Below, piece after piece: positions 10,088 to 22,130 of a DNA stretch of 64,000 bases. The stretch is from Umbilicaria muhlenbergii (Eukaryota > Ascomycota > Lecanoromycetes > Umbilicariales > Umbilicariaceae), in the NCBI GenBank assembly GCA_000611775.1, contig KK106981.1, positions 1,731,507 to 1,795,506 on the forward strand. The letters are read 5' to 3'. The notes below the pieces were generated by a model. That model saw only the letters and a list, made by a program, of their open reading frames with translations, was not told the DNA's origin and ran no database searches. The position numbers and the translations under genes are program-made. The first letter of the stretch is position 1, and each line of letters starts with the position of its first letter.

Positions 10088-11238
10088 TACGGGAGTGTGA
10101 AGAGCTACAGTAAAGGTAAGCCAAAAGTCCAGCGAGGAAAGAAATAATCAGGTTTGACGGACATGGCTTTAGCCCTCCACTGCGAAGTGAGCTCAGCCAG
10201 CTAAAATTCCGAGGTAACAGAATGGTGGTGATGACTGCAAAAAGGACTAGAAAGAAAACTCTTCGTTGTGTACAACACATTCAGTCACGGTTGAACTGGG
10301 CAAAAGAGATTTCTCGGATAAGCAGAAAAAGGAGAAGGAGGGAAAAGAGATGGGCCCATACTTACCTCTGGCCAGGAATTGCCTCTCGAAGCATGCAAAC
10401 GTTGCCGTGGCTGCCTGGTTGAGTGAAGCGCCTGCGAGGTCGGTGCTCTGGTCCCTCCCTGCCGTTGCCATCCTGATCAATGCCTTGCGTATCCCGAGCC
10501 TCGCCTGCAGAGTCGTCGCTTGGACGACCTGCCTGCGGCGGCCGGGCCCAGGGGTAAGGACAAATCTGTTTCACTTATTACTTTTGGACTCAATTGTAAT
10601 GGCATAATCTCTCTTGCAGCAGTGAGCTTAAGAATATAAGAAATATGAAGTATGCTTCTTAATAATAATGTGCATGAAGAGTACTCATAGTTTCAGCGCA
10701 ACATGAATGGCAACTGTCACAGTAGGAAAGTGAGGTGTAAGATCATCACGTGACTGCGCCTTTTCACGGTTGTATGGGAGCCAATCGCTTAAGTCATGGT
10801 TGGCTGTTGTGTACCGGAGTAATACTATTAGCCTGACGTGCCTGAGACGCCTGTATCAGTACCTTAGGGTAGGGTGCCGGACCACCCAGCTCGCTTGTTA
10901 AAGCGGCAGCTTCTGAGACCTCTGAGCTCGGCGCACATTTCTGTCTTCTTTTACTGCCAAGATACGCTTTACCCGATTAGACCACCATACCTCGCCATAG
11001 CTTCTCGTACACAAACGAGACAAACCATCTTAGCACGAAAGAAGATGGTCTCATCGATACTGGAGTAGCGTTGGAACGCAGACAAGATCTTGCTGCATCC
11101 ACTGTTTGAGGGTCTGGTGAACAATGGAGCTTGACGATTTATTGGCTGGAGACCGTCTTCATGTACACAGGCTCGTGCTTGCTTTCCTAAAACAATACTT
11201 TCTATAAAACGTGTGCTGCAATTAGCCAATGTTTTTCA
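10088..11238. other. Divergent intergenic region, hydrolase / karyopherin
   Basis: This 1.15-kb interval probably holds the promoters of two divergent genes. A palindromic TCACGTGA lies at 10746-10753. The small open frames within it show no recognisable product. Confidence 0.5.
10746..10753. promoter_or_regulatory. TCACGTGA E-box palindrome
   Basis: This is a perfect 8-bp palindrome containing CACGTG, the core recognised by CBF1-type bHLH factors. A CBF1-like gene lies elsewhere in the window. Such sites also arise by chance, so function is only an inference. Confidence 0.3.
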
Positions 11239-14200
11239 ATGGCAACCCAGGCATCTGCACAGTCTGACGTCTTTCTTCAAGTCGGATCTATTGAAGAAGT
11301 CGGAAAGGTTGCTGTACCCAAACGCGTGTCACATATTCGAGATGAACTTGTGGCTAATATATTCCTTTCCCATAGCTTGTACAACGTCTCTATAGTGCCG
11401 ACACACCACAAGAGATCGGCATAGTCCAAGGCACTCTGCAGAGACTGCAGAGATCTCAAGATGGCTGGCAAATTGCTGATGCACTCCTTCAAAGCCCCGA
11501 TGACAAAGTCAGGTTTTTTGGTGCGCTAACTTTCACCATTAAGATAAACCAGGACTGGCAAGTTCTGATTACCTCAGGACAATCCAGCGGACGCTGACTT
11601 AAAACGTAGGACCTCACTAGATGCTGCAAGCGCCGATCTGTTGCTGCAAAGGCTGTTGTCATGGCTTGTTCGCCTCGTCTCGAACGGTGAGGGCCCCCTC
11701 GTCCTCAAGAAGCTTTGTTCCGCTTTGATTGCCTATTTCTTAAAGCCATCAGTGTCTTGGGAACGATGTGTAAGACACCTTATTTGCTGCTTTTCGGTAG
11801 GGGACGCAGTTCCCTATGACGTTCTGGATCATTATCCAACGACAGATGATTTGATCGCGGGTATGAGCCGGTCTCAACTCTTAACTACAATATGGCTCAT
11901 TACGACTATTGTCGAAGAAGTCGGAAAAATGGATTCCAATAGTGTTCAAACGTACGTACTTCTATGCGCTCGGGTACTCACTAGATGGTCAGTCTGACAA
12001 AAACGCTGGTGATGTAGACATAAATATCATGAAAGAGTAGCACCTAATTTGGAAGATGCTGTATTTTTATTACGCCGATCACTAGACGTCAGAGTTACCG
12101 GCGACAAAGAACTTGCGATGGAGGGTGTTGGAAGTTTCCAGGTAGTCCACGGCTCACAAACATCAACCGATGTATTCCTTAGCTGACAAACAACTGCTGA
12201 TAGTCATGGGTTATGTATGCGCACCGGGCATGGATCGACAATGCAATGACATTGGAGCCCCTCCGGATCCTCACTCCGCAGGTAGTGCAAGCCTTAACTA
12301 TGAACGACATGATAGAGGCTACGGCGGAATGCTTCACAGATATACTGACCCATTTCCCTGCGTACTTTACTGAAGATGATCTTGCGTCCTTGGCTGCTAT
12401 CTTGTCTGGGCCGTTCACTCAGGGTCGAGTTGCGGCTCTCAAAGCTCTTAATTTCGTTCCTGACGATATGGCTATCGCAAGATTGCTATTTGCATATGGA
12501 GACGCCACTGTTCAAGACCTTGCCAAGAACATTGACGAAAGCACATCGAAGCAAATTCTACAGTTCTTACTCGATCTCTTGGGTGGTGAAGGGGTCGTTG
12601 TCGCCGAGGACGAGATCTGTTCTCAAGCGCTCGAATTTTGGATGACATACACCGAATTTCTCATTGACTCGCTGTTCGCTGCTGGAGAGGAGAAACCTCC
12701 CTGGATGGACCCAGCAAGACAGTATGTTATGAGTGCGCTCGAAGCCGCTTGGTTGAAGATCCGTATGCCTCCAGCCGAAGTTACTGCAACCTGGGATTCA
12801 GAAACTCGGGGGGGCTTCAAGGCGTTTCGAGCTGACGTAGAAGATTTACTGCAATCTTCTTACACACTTTTGGGCATAGGTATCTTCCAGCAGTTTGCCA
12901 AATCAGCCTTCGAATCACTCAAGAACTTTGCCTGGGGCGAGCTTGAAGCCACTCTATTTTGTCTCAATGCTCTCTCCGACTCCATTGCCGATGAAGAGTC
13001 AGCAGATGAGGTTTTGGTAACCCTATTTGCCTCTTCATTATTCACGGACATGACCAGCGCATCGGAAATACCTCTGAAGACAAGGCAGACAGCTGTAAGC
13101 TTGCTTGAGCATTACACGAGTTTCTTCGAGCGGCATACCGAGCTCTTGCCCGCCGCGCTAAACTTTCTTTTCGACTCGCTGAAGACCACTGCACTGACAA
13201 CATTGACGGCAAGGGCAATACACTCTCTGTGTTCGTCATGCCGCAATTCGTTGGTGACAGAGTTAGGGGCGTTCTTGCAACAATACGAAATCCTCTTATC
13301 CTGGACGACGGTGGAGGGTTCCACGAAAGAAAAGGTTATAGGCGCCATTGCGGCCATTGTCCAAGCGATGCCCTCTGAGGAGTCAAAGATAGCGCCCTTG
13401 GATAGGCTATTGCGCTTCGTGGAATCAGATATCCGTTCGTGCATCGACCTTATGACAGCCGGTCAGCTTGAGGATTCACAGATGAAAGGGCTTGGCGCCC
13501 TGCGATGCCTGGCCGCCATGGGCAAGGCCTTACAAACCCCTGATGATGTGGCCATCGACCTCGAGGACGACATACCACAGAAAAATGCCTGGGACCAGGG
13601 GCTCGGCTTTGAATTGCAGTCAAGAATGATTAGGTGCTTCAAGATTGTGACAGATCCGTTCAGATGGAGCGGAGAGATCATTGAAGCCGGTTCCCAAGTC
13701 CTCAGGACTGGGTACACTGAAACTTCGCCGGGACCGTTTGTCTTTCCATCCCAGGTTACAGAAGAATTCGTTACTCGTAGTGATCTAAGGACCGCGCGGC
13801 TTAGCACCATCCTGGACACAGCTGGGGCGATGCTCAGCAGACATGCAAGCGATGCATCCACTAGAATCGATAGCTCTGCGCTAGTCTTTCTCGTCCACAT
13901 ACTGAAGCTCATCAGTCTGCTTGAAGGTAGATTCCACCCACTTACTGTAGGAGAAAGATGCAGTACTGATATGAATCTCGCAGTGAACCCTACCAACGAA
14001 CCCGAAGTTGCCTCAAGCTGCGTAGATCTCGCCGATAAATTGGTGCCGCGCTATTTGAACATATTCTTGGGCCCCGAGGTGCAAGGATCCATGCCTAATT
14101 TATTTGTCTTCGCTCTTCAATGTCTTACGGCTGCAGAGATCCTACCGAAGCGATCAGCAGCAAATTTCTGGGTAAATAGTATTTGTTTGTTTCCGGCCCT

Positions 14201-14556
14201 CCAATCACTAATCGTGCCTGCAGACTTCCTTTGTCCAGATTCGTAGCCAGCCGGACCATATCCAAAGCATGGTAGACGGTGTCATGATGGAGTACGGCCC
14301 ACTACTCAGCCAAGCCTTGATGCGAAACATAGGCGGCGAGGCAGCTCGCAGCGAGCTAGACGTCATTGCAGAGCCATTGAAGAAGATGATCTTCAAGCAC
14401 CCCAACTCGAAAGCATGGCTCAATGAGGCCCTTTTCAGCGATGCGTTCCCCAGCCAGAGCGTGGGTCCAGAGGAGAAGCGGATATGGCTACAGAAGGTGA
14501 TGAAGTGGGTGACACTACTCGGCAAAAGTTGGGTCGATGCTGACAAGCGGGTTTAG
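11239..14556 (+). CDS. Importin-13/Kap111-Kap122-like karyopherin beta
   Basis: This is a nuclear transport receptor of the importin-beta superfamily, built from HEAT repeats and binding RanGTP. Exon 1 starts at ATG 11239 (MATQASAQSD) and appears to splice from GSIEEVGK to LVQRLYSADTPQEIG, with the acceptor after CCCATAG near 11380. The diagnostic N-terminal helix pair follows: LQRLQRSQDGWQIADALL, then DDKVRFFGALTFTIKINQDW. Further exons give the block ending WLITTIVEEVGKMD (about 11641-11990), one ending at GVGSFQ, and a long exon from about 12203 to 14171. The last exon begins TSFV near 14222 and ends KSWVDADKRV at a TAG. The total is about 1,000 residues, normal for the family. The match to importin-13 over other karyopherins rests on the N-terminal helices; the cargo is unknown. 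Confidence 0.82.
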
Positions 14557-14742
14557 GCTCAGAGGTGCCAAAGGCACGAATCAAATCATTCGAGACTTCT
14601 GGATCGCCTGCCGAGGGACGAATCTTTCCTACGCTTCATAAACAGTGTGCGAATCGGGATGAGACACGATATGCATAGCGCCGGTGTTCCCTTCCATCAT
14701 GACAAGGATTAAAAGCTCTATACAATTAGATATGAGACGTGT

Positions 14743-15366
14743 CTATAACTCGGCAAACGCCGCCAGCATGAAGGTCGCGCCGAAGCTCAGCTTGAATGCC
14801 ACATTGTCTTCCAGTGCCGACCGCAAATCTATGCTCTTGACATACTTCTGAAGCCTCGAGGTCGGTATAATATTGTATCCTCTGGTCGCCGCAAACTTTG
14901 GATAGCAAGGGAATGCGTCAGCTCGGCTGACAACGATGGCGGGGAGAAGAGTTGCGTACCTGTACACCGAACACGAAAAGTCCAAAGAGGAAGGCCAATG
15001 TTTTCGAGAAGGTGCTCACAGCCAGTCCACCTATCAGACCTACATTGCACCCATCAGGCCCCATTCACCTCACGGCCTATCCGCACTCCTTCCGTGCATG
15101 GACAGCTCCCACATACCTAATATGCTCCCCCCACTGATCTGCTTATATGCTGCCGGGTTGGGTCTCCCATTCTTCACCACCGGTACTTTTGCATCCTGTT
15201 GATATGTTCGAAACGAGCCCGCTAGCGTTGGGGAGGAATCGCAGAGGAGGCGTGGCGGTCGATGTAGCTGTAGCGAATGGGCGGCGTACAGGGTTGTGAG
15301 GCCGAGGCCGAGGCCTAGGGTGAGGGGGGAGAGGAGCGGCCGACGGAGGAGCAGCAGAGATGCCAT
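14743..15366 (-). CDS. FUN14-family mitochondrial membrane protein
   Basis: This is a small membrane protein of the FUN14 family (PF04930), which sits in the outer mitochondrial membrane; animal FUNDC1 is a mitophagy receptor. ATG at 15366 opens an Arg/Leu-rich presequence (MASLLLLRRPLLSPLTLGLG), then KVPVVKNGRPNPAAYKQISG. The glycine-rich membrane segment starts SGGSILG, and an intron falls in or near it. GLAVSTFSKTLAFLFGLFVFG follows as a further membrane helix. A second intron precedes FAATRGYNIIPTSRLQKYVK. The C-terminus is AFKLSFGATFMLAAFAEL. I see no LC3/Atg8-interaction motif that I would trust. It shares a 554-bp divergent promoter with pdxS. Intron borders are approximate. Confidence 0.72.
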
Positions 15367-15920
15367 TGCGTGTTATTTTCGTGAGTGTTCGATGCCGTTT
15401 TAGAAGTAAATGGAATTTATTTCAGCCGCTCTTGATTGGTGTATCGAGGAATGATTCCCCAATAACAAATGGCATTTGACATCAGCATCAGCGCGGGCCG
15501 GGAGATTCGCCGCATGCAGGCCGGAAGTGGCTTAGTGGGGCCACTAGGGCAAGCGTATGTGGACGGGGATCTGGATTTCCAGACGAAACTTTTTTTCTCT
15601 TGGCGCTGGGGCGGAGAGTGGGAGTCATGCATCGGAGGAAGGCCTTCGACATCCTCCGTTCAAACGTCCGTCCACATTCGCCCGTCCGCATACACACCGT
15701 GACTCACCGCCTCCGCCAAACATCTCTGTGTCCATACCGCACCTCCTCCAGTCCAGACGACTACAGCTCCATACACAAGCCCTCCATTGTGCCAACCTCG
15801 AGCGCTTGATCGAGCAGTCATTGACGACTCCAACGTCCGCCACCCTCAGCAATCGTATCGCCACCCTCAGTAATTACTTCCCTCCCTAGCACAGCAGCAA
15901 CTAACCCGACCTCAACAACA
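15367..15920. other. Divergent promoter region FUN14-like / pdxS
   Basis: About 550 bp of C-rich sequence on the plus strand leads into pdxS, typical of a fungal 5' UTR. A GTGACTCAC element lies near 15700; TGACTC is the core of GCN4/CpcA sites, but a single site is weak evidence. No gene is visible. Confidence 0.4.
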
Positions 15921-16974
15921 ATGGCCAACGACCTCCCCCCCACCAACGGCCACGGCCCCTCCACCGCCCCCAACGGCACCACCCCCACCTTCACCGTCAA
16001 AGCCGGCCTCGCCCAAATGTTAAAAGGCGGCGTAATAATGGACGTCGTCAATGCCGAACAGGTACCTTCCCCTCTCCCCTCCTTCCTTCCTCCCTCTCCC
16101 CCCCAACTCCTCTCTTCCCTTCCTTCCCCCCCACCATCGACCAAACAACCAATCTAACCCCCCCTCCCCCCCCATCTAGGCCCGCATCGCCGAAGAAGCC
16201 GGCGCCTGCGCCGTCATGGCCCTCGAGCGCGTCCCCGCCGACATCCGCGCCCAAGGCGGCGTGGCCCGAATGTCCGACCCAGCCATGATCCAAGAAATCA
16301 TGTCCGCCGTCACCATCCCCGTCATGGCCAAAGCGCGCATCGGGCACTTTGTCGAATGCCAAATCCTCGAAGCCTTGGGCGTCGACTACATCGACGAGTC
16401 CGAAGTGCTCACCCCCGCCGACGAGGCCCACCACGTCGAGAAGCACGACTTCAAGGTGCCGTTCGTGTGCGGGTGCCGGAATCTGGGCGAGGCGCTGCGC
16501 CGCATCAGCGAGGGCGCCGCCATGATTCGCACCAAGGGCGAGGCGGGCACGGGGGATGTCGTGGAGGCGGTCAAGCACATGCGGACGGTCACGGCGGAGA
16601 TCAACAGGGCCGCGGGCATGTCGGATATGGAGCTGCGGGTGCTGGCCAAGGAGATCGGCGCCCCGTTCGATTTGCTCCGGCAGACGACCCAGCTGAAGCG
16701 CTTGCCGGTGGTGAATTTCGCGGCGGGCGGGGTGGCGACGCCGGCGGATGCGGCCTTGATGATGCAGTTGGGCTGCGATGGCGTGTTTGTGGGGAGCGGG
16801 ATCTTCAAGAGCGGCGATGCGCGGAAGAGGGCCAAGGCCATTGTGCAGGCGGTTACGCACTACAGGGATGCAAAGGTGCTGGCGGAGGTGAGTACGGGGT
16901 TGGGGGAGGCGATGGTGGGGATTAGTGTGGGGAAGATGGGGGAGGGGGAGAAGATGGCCAAGAGGGGGTGGTAG
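15921..16974 (+). CDS. pyroA: Pyridoxal 5'-phosphate synthase subunit PdxS/Snz1/PyroA
   Basis: PdxS is the TIM-barrel synthase subunit that makes PLP (vitamin B6) from ribose 5-phosphate, glyceraldehyde 3-phosphate and ammonia supplied by the glutaminase PdxT/Sno. Two exons, 15921-16061 and 16180-16974, encode 311 residues, as usual for the family. The phase-0 intron at 16062-16179 is strongly pyrimidine-rich. Diagnostic segments are [46 protein letters not shown] (with an active-site Lys), [29 protein letters not shown] and [24 protein letters not shown], near the phosphate site, is also present. The coding sequence is very GC-rich. The partner glutaminase gene is not in the window. Confidence 0.96.
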
Positions 16975-17675
16975 AGCTGGTAGGAGCTGGGGAAGGGGAG
17001 AAAGTGCGGGCTGGGGTTGGGTTGTGATGTGTATATACTGCATAAAATTTGTATAAAGGACTCCGGTTTGGATATTTTCGGTGTCTAGACGTCAAAACCA
17101 AAGTCTCCTCCACCCACTTCAAGTCGTGCTAGAGCGCATCGACGTTGTACTCGATTATCAAAGGGATAAAATTACACCGTATAGTTCAGCACCGCCCGAT
17201 GCTGCCTCGCCTCGCCAACCACAGAGCCCTGCCTTAGGGTATGACTCACCACCCCCCCCCCCCCGGTATCGATCCTTCATCAGCAACCTCCCAAAAGCCA
17301 AAAACCGCTGCCCATAGTAAAGGAGATTCGAACACCGGGCTGCTGCTTATGCCGAGCAAAAAGCCAAGCCGGCCGATCGAAGACACCGGCCGGAGTTCGT
17401 TTGAATAGAAGTCAAAGGCTCGCAATGAGCTAAGTTGAGCTACTTGGCTGGGGGAATTGTATGCTGTTGGGGTATATATAGTATGCGAGTCAATAGTTTG
17501 TTACCGAGTAAGATTCTCCTTCTTGTTTGAGTTAATGCTGGTGGATTGTGTTCTGAACTCAGACAGCACCAATATTCTGACTCGCTCGTTATGATGGTCT
17601 TTCCATGAACGTGACTGTCTGTAATTTCACTCACGCAGACTGATTGCGCAAGTATCCTAGCTCAAACCCAGCGCA
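16975..17675. other. Convergent intergenic region, pdxS / permease
   Basis: About 700 bp hold the 3' regions of two convergent genes. A run of 13 C residues lies at 17252-17264. A GC palindrome pair (CCGGCC...CCGGCCGG) lies near 17370-17395 and could form a hairpin. A tRNA-T-loop-like string on the minus strand near 17330 was rejected as a tRNA. No gene is seen. Confidence 0.5.
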
Positions 17676-19371
17676 TCACCCAACAACCACATTCCTCACC
17701 CTATGAAAAAGACTCCTCTTCTTCCCCACCCCCTCATCAGCATCCCTTACATCATCTCTCCTCCCGGACCAAATATCCATCTCCTCCAACCGGACCCACT
17801 TGGTCTTCTTCCACACCTTATACCCCACCAACAAAATAACAAAAACCGGTAACAGAACATAGTTGATGACAAACGACGAGGCGCCGAAAGGATTCAAAAA
17901 CGCGGTATAGCCCTGGAAGAAGATGAGGAAGATGTTGGCCGCGAGAGCCGCGTAGGTGCCGTACGGGTACCACATGGCTTTGAACGGAAGGTCGTCGACG
18001 GATTGGCCTTGTGCTTTGAGGGCGTTGCGGAAGCGGATGTGGACGAATTCGATGGCTCCCCAGACGATGAAGGTGGCGACCCCGGAAAGAGTTATCAACG
18101 CATCGTAGACGGTTCCCGCGCTGGATGAGACGGATAAGAAGGCGATACAAGCGATGAGGTTGGAGAACAGCAACGCCACCCACGGTACTCCTGCTTTGTT
18201 GACCCGGCCAAGGAATTTCGGCGCTTTGCCCGTCCTTGACATGAAGAGTAGCGTGCGCGATGACACGTACAGCGAGGAGTTACCGGCGCTGATAACGGCT
18301 ATGACGATGATAGCGTTGATGACCGATGCCGCCGGAGCGACGCCAGCCTCTTCCAGCGAGATCGTAAGCGGCGATGCAGCGGTCTTTGAACCAGGGGCCA
18401 AGAGGCGCTTGTCGTTGTAGGGGAGTAAGATGCCAATGAAGAACATCATTCCCACGTAGAATATCAAGATACGCCAGAAGACCTGGCGAATGGCGCGAGG
18501 AACGGCGCGGCGAGGGTTGCCCGCTTCTCCTGAAGTGATGCCGACCATCTCGGTACCTGCGTAAAGCGTGCCCGCTATGACGAAGGTTTTGGCGACACCA
18601 TTGATGGAGTCGGCGAAGGGGCCCGGGTCATGCCAATACTTAAATCCGATCTTCTTTCCACCGATTCCTCCTGCGCTTATGATGATCGCTACGACGAAGA
18701 ATATGGAAATGCTGGTGATTTTGATCCTTCGCAAACTTAGTTGAGACTTCTTCAACTGGGCAGAACTATACATGTGGTTTATGATACTGAAGCAGGGAAG
18801 AGAAGATGACTTACAACGACAACCAGAATTCCACTTCGCCGTAAGCTAAGACGCCAAGCATACTCAAACCCAGGAAGATGAACCAGAAGATCAATATCCA
18901 TCCCCATTGCGGTACGACATCCGTCCAATACCTGATCACCAGCGACACAGCATTGTACTCATTCGCAAGCACCGTGACCCAAAGATACCAATAAGCCCAT
19001 CCTAGAGCAAACGACAACGAGTCGTCAACAAAACGCTCGGCATATTCTGTAAACGATCCCGTGACCGGTATAAGGGTAGCAAGCTCTCCAAGCGACTGCA
19101 TAACGAAGAACACGATAATGCCAACGAGCGAGAAGCTGATCAGGATACCAGCCGGTCCGGCTAGGTGTAGGGCATTCCCTGAGCCGACGAGAAGACCGGG
19201 TCCAATGATGCCGCCAATGGCTATCATCTGCAGATGTCTTGACTTCAATCGACGGTGGAGAGGTGCCGAGAAGGCCGCGACGGCCCCGGCGGGCGACGGA
19301 GGGGTATCGTCCAAAGACCTGGCGTCATAGCTGGCTTCCACTTTTGCAGGTCCTGTAGCGCCCGTTGCCAT
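17676..19371 (-). CDS. Amino-acid permease (fungal APC/YAT family)
   Basis: This is a plasma-membrane amino-acid/H+ symporter of the yeast amino-acid transporter type. Exon 1 (19371 to about 18815) encodes a hydrophilic N-terminus, then RRLKSRHLQMIAIGGIIGPG, the hallmark first-helix motif with its substrate-carboxylate-binding glycines, and four helices up to GEVEFWLS. A short intron joins to FLRRIKITSISIFF and the second exon carries the remaining helices. It includes GTEMVGITSGEAGNPRRAVP, the conserved E-x-x-NP-x-R loop, and SSLYVSSRTLLFMSR. The C-terminus (KKRSLFHRVRNVVVG) is cytosolic. Total length is about 550 residues with about 12 helices, as expected. Substrate range cannot be read from sequence. 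GATA motifs upstream suggest nitrogen control. Confidence 0.93.
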
Positions 19372-20622
19372 GTTTTCGGAACTCGTATCTCACAAGCACA
19401 GTCGCATTTCTTGCTGGAGCGTTTGTTGTCGGCTGGTAGTAAGGAAGACAGAAAACAACGGTGAGTATATATCTAATTGAGATTGTAACTGAAAAGCAGT
19501 AAATCTCAGAGTACAGCGGCGGAGGGGAGGATCAAATATCAAGATATAGAGAATTTCTTGTGGAAATGGTATGGAACAACGCTAGAAGAGATAAATGATA
19601 ATGTGCCTAACGACGGGCTTTTTGTATAAGCTTTCGACGCACGCAATAGCTGCTAAAATCACGTATCGGCTTGGCCTCTTTTGGCGCTCTAATTGTTGAG
19701 GCTCGGACAACTCAGCCAGCTAATCGTGTGAATTGCTTGAGAGATAAAGCTGTAATGGGTAGATAGAGAATGATTGGGCCCCCACACAGGATATGCACAG
19801 CTTTACGCTAATTGCTTGATGGGGTTTTGTTCGCACGTCATACCCGCAGGTTAGTGATCTTGGTGTTCTGCACATGGTCCTCTGGGAGTGCTGCAGTGCG
19901 ACCTTTCCAGCACGTGCAATCTTGAACGATGACTTACAGTTTCAACAGAGTCCCGCTTCTCAATTAGAATTCGCCATTCCTCTTGTTGCCACTCCTCGCT
20001 GTTGCTAGACGACCAGAGAGTACCATAATGCTCATCGACCGAGGTGATGGCAGATAACGAGGTGAGATTTGGGCTGCATGAATGCAGGCTTTCAGGCATC
20101 TGGGGAGAGCGGTTTCAATCGAACTAAAGGCGCTCCAATTGGGTAGATCCTCTCCGCTTCATCTCTGGCTGCCCATGGCATTGCCTGAATTGCCTGGTAC
20201 CCGTATAGTCTCATTTAGAGAAGCAATGCATGCGACCCCTGGGACGCAGGGAGGACGGGAATTCAACAAGGTGAGGACCGGCGGGTCAACTGGCAAGCTA
20301 GATGGTAGCTTCCAGACGAGGACGGCCCCCGGTCGTATCATAGCGAAAAAAGTCTTAAAGAGCATCAAGTGTGTTGACAGTGAAAGTAAACCTTTCGAGC
20401 TCGTCGATCTGACTCTTCGCAGAATCACACCTGTCCTTTCATAATCGATCTGCTACTGAGAATACCCCGGATTGCTCTGCTTCAAACTGCCACTCGAAGA
20501 GACCTAGCGGCATCGCAAGGCTTAGCGCCATTTTGAGCCTTCCATGAAGACGCCTGGGGAGCCTGAAGATATTTCAATACATATCTGCTTCGCTCTGGTC
20601 ATTCTCACCATCACCATCCACA
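19372..20622. other. Divergent intergenic region permease / CWC2
   Basis: This 1.25-kb region contains the permease promoter with GATA motifs (annotated separately) and a CACGTG near 19911. Small open frames around 19851-20444 are not recognisable as genes. Confidence 0.5.
19589..19747. promoter_or_regulatory. Cluster of GATA (HGATAR) motifs upstream of permease
   Basis: AGATAA at 19589-19594, TGATAA at 19596-19601 and AGATAA at 19742-19747 lie 220-375 bp upstream of the permease ATG. GATA factors such as AreA activate nitrogen-scavenging genes, including permeases, through such sites. The motifs are short, so this is inference. Confidence 0.35.
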
Positions 20623-21873
20623 ATGGCTGAAGTTGATTCTTCAATACCGCCCAACATGCCCTCAACACTAGATACCCCAGAGCCCGCCGATCCTCCCTCA
20701 ACCCAATCTCCCACCACCGATCTCACCGTCGCCAACACCACCACAACCGTTCTTACCACCACAGACTCAACCGACACCGCCGACGACAAAAAAACCAAAA
20801 AGATCATTCGCCGCAAACGACGACCCGCCCGTCCACAAGTCGACCCCTCCACCCTAAAATCCGAGCCACCCCCCCAAACCGGCACCATCTTCAACATCTG
20901 GTACAACAAATGGTCCGGCGGCGACCGCGAAGACAAATACCTGTCCCAAACCGCCGCCGCCGGCCGCTGCAACATCGCCACCGACTCCGGCTACACCCGC
21001 GCCGACAAAGTCCCCGGCTCGTACTTCTGCCTCTTCTTCGCCAAGGGCCTCTGTCCCAAAGGCCACGAGTGCGAATACCTGCACCGCTTACCGGGCATCC
21101 ACGACCTCTTCAACCCCAACGTCGACTGTTTCGGCCGCGACAAACACAGCGACTACCGCGACGACATGGGCGGCGTCGGCAGCTTCATGCGTCAGAACCG
21201 CACCCTCTACGTCGGCCGCATCCACGTCACCGACGACATCGAAGAAGTAGTCGCGCGCCACTTCGCCGAATGGGGCCAGGTCGACCGGATCCGCGTCTTG
21301 ACTTCTCGGGGCGTGGCGTTCGTCACCTACACGAACGAAGCGAATAGCCAGTTCGCCAAGGAGGCAATGGCGCATCAGAGTCTCGACCACAACGAGATCC
21401 TCAATGTGCGCTGGGCGACTGTGGATCCGAACCCGATGGCGCAGAAGCGGGAGGCGCGGAAGATCGAGGAGCAGGCGGCTGAGGCGGTGCGGAGGGCGTT
21501 GCCGGAGGAGTTCGTTAGGGAGATCGAGGGGAGGGATCCGGAGGCTAGGAAGCGGAAGAGGATCGAGGGTGGGTTTGGGCTGCGGGGGTATGAGGCGCCG
21601 GATGAGGTGTGGTACGCGAGGTCGAGAGCGGTGCAGGGGGGAGAGACGGCTCAGGTAGAGGAGGGGGAAGAGAGGTATCTGGTTGAAGACGGGCCGGCAG
21701 ATGAGGCGGCTGCGCATACGGAGGCGGAGGCGGGGGGGATTTTGTCGACCTCGACGCTGGCGGCGCTGAGGGACTACTCGGCACAGAATAACGGCAAGAT
21801 GCTGGCATCGCAAAGGCCGAGCGCACCGGCCGGGCCGCTGGTAGCCTACGGCAGTGACGATGAAAGCGATTGA
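20623..21873 (+). CDS. CWC2: Pre-mRNA-splicing factor Cwc2
   Basis: Cwc2 contacts U6 snRNA and the intron in the spliceosome core as part of the Prp19-associated complex. The intronless gene encodes 416 residues. A Ser/Thr/Pro-rich acidic leader is followed by the Torus region (FNIWYNKWSGGDREDKYLSQ), the CCCH finger (YFCLFFAKGLCPKGHECEYLH) and the short linker with DCFGRDKHSDYRDDMGGVGS. The RRM has RNP2 TLYVGRI and RNP1-like RGVAFVTYTN. These elements occur in the order known for Cwc2. The C-terminus is basic/acidic low complexity and ends YGSDDESD. ATG at 20623 directly precedes the conserved leader and no other candidate is better. Confidence 0.95.
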   Translation: MAEVDSSIPPNMPSTLDTPEPADPPSTQSPTTDLTVANTTTTVLTTTDSTDTADDKKTKKIIRRKRRPARPQVDPSTLKSEPPPQTGTIFNIWYNKWSGGDREDKYLSQTAAAGRCNIATDSGYTRADKVPGSYFCLFFAKGLCPKGHECEYLHRLPGIHDLFNPNVDCFGRDKHSDYRDDMGGVGSFMRQNRTLYVGRIHVTDDIEEVVARHFAEWGQVDRIRVLTSRGVAFVTYTNEANSQFAKEAMAHQSLDHNEILNVRWATVDPNPMAQKREARKIEEQAAEAVRRALPEEFVREIEGRDPEARKRKRIEGGFGLRGYEAPDEVWYARSRAVQGGETAQVEEGEERYLVEDGPADEAAAHTEAEAGGILSTSTLAALRDYSAQNNGKMLASQRPSAPAGPLVAYGSDDESD

Positions 21874-22130
21874 TCATATAGCAACTATTGATACCCATGG
21901 AGAGTCGATATAGAAAAGAAAGACCATACATGTCCTTCAGTTCGTTTCCTTACAGACACTCGACTTCTGCAAAGCCAAGAACGGCTATGCATGAATGTCT
22001 ACACCCATTCGTCGCCAACAGATTTTCGATGGCGCCCCCAAGCCCAGACTATCCAGCCAAATCCCTCGGGTATCTAACGACACCAACGCCTGCTCACATA
22101 CTCAAAACCACACGACACCAACCCCCGAAA

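Noticed and set aside
10266-10607. 113-residue plus-strand open frame
   Set aside because: No domain is seen and composition changes abruptly along it; no evidence for a gene beyond the open frame.
16048-17043. 331-residue His/Pro/Leu-rich minus-strand frame opposite pdxS
   Set aside because: It is an antisense shadow caused by strong GC bias at third positions of pdxS.
17320-17345. Minus-strand GTTCGAAT string resembling a tRNA T-loop
   Set aside because: The flanking five bases on each side pair at only about three positions, and no acceptor, D or anticodon arm is found around it.
21088-21813. 241-residue minus-strand frame opposite CWC2
   Set aside because: It is the antisense of a GC-rich, fully recognisable CWC2 coding region.
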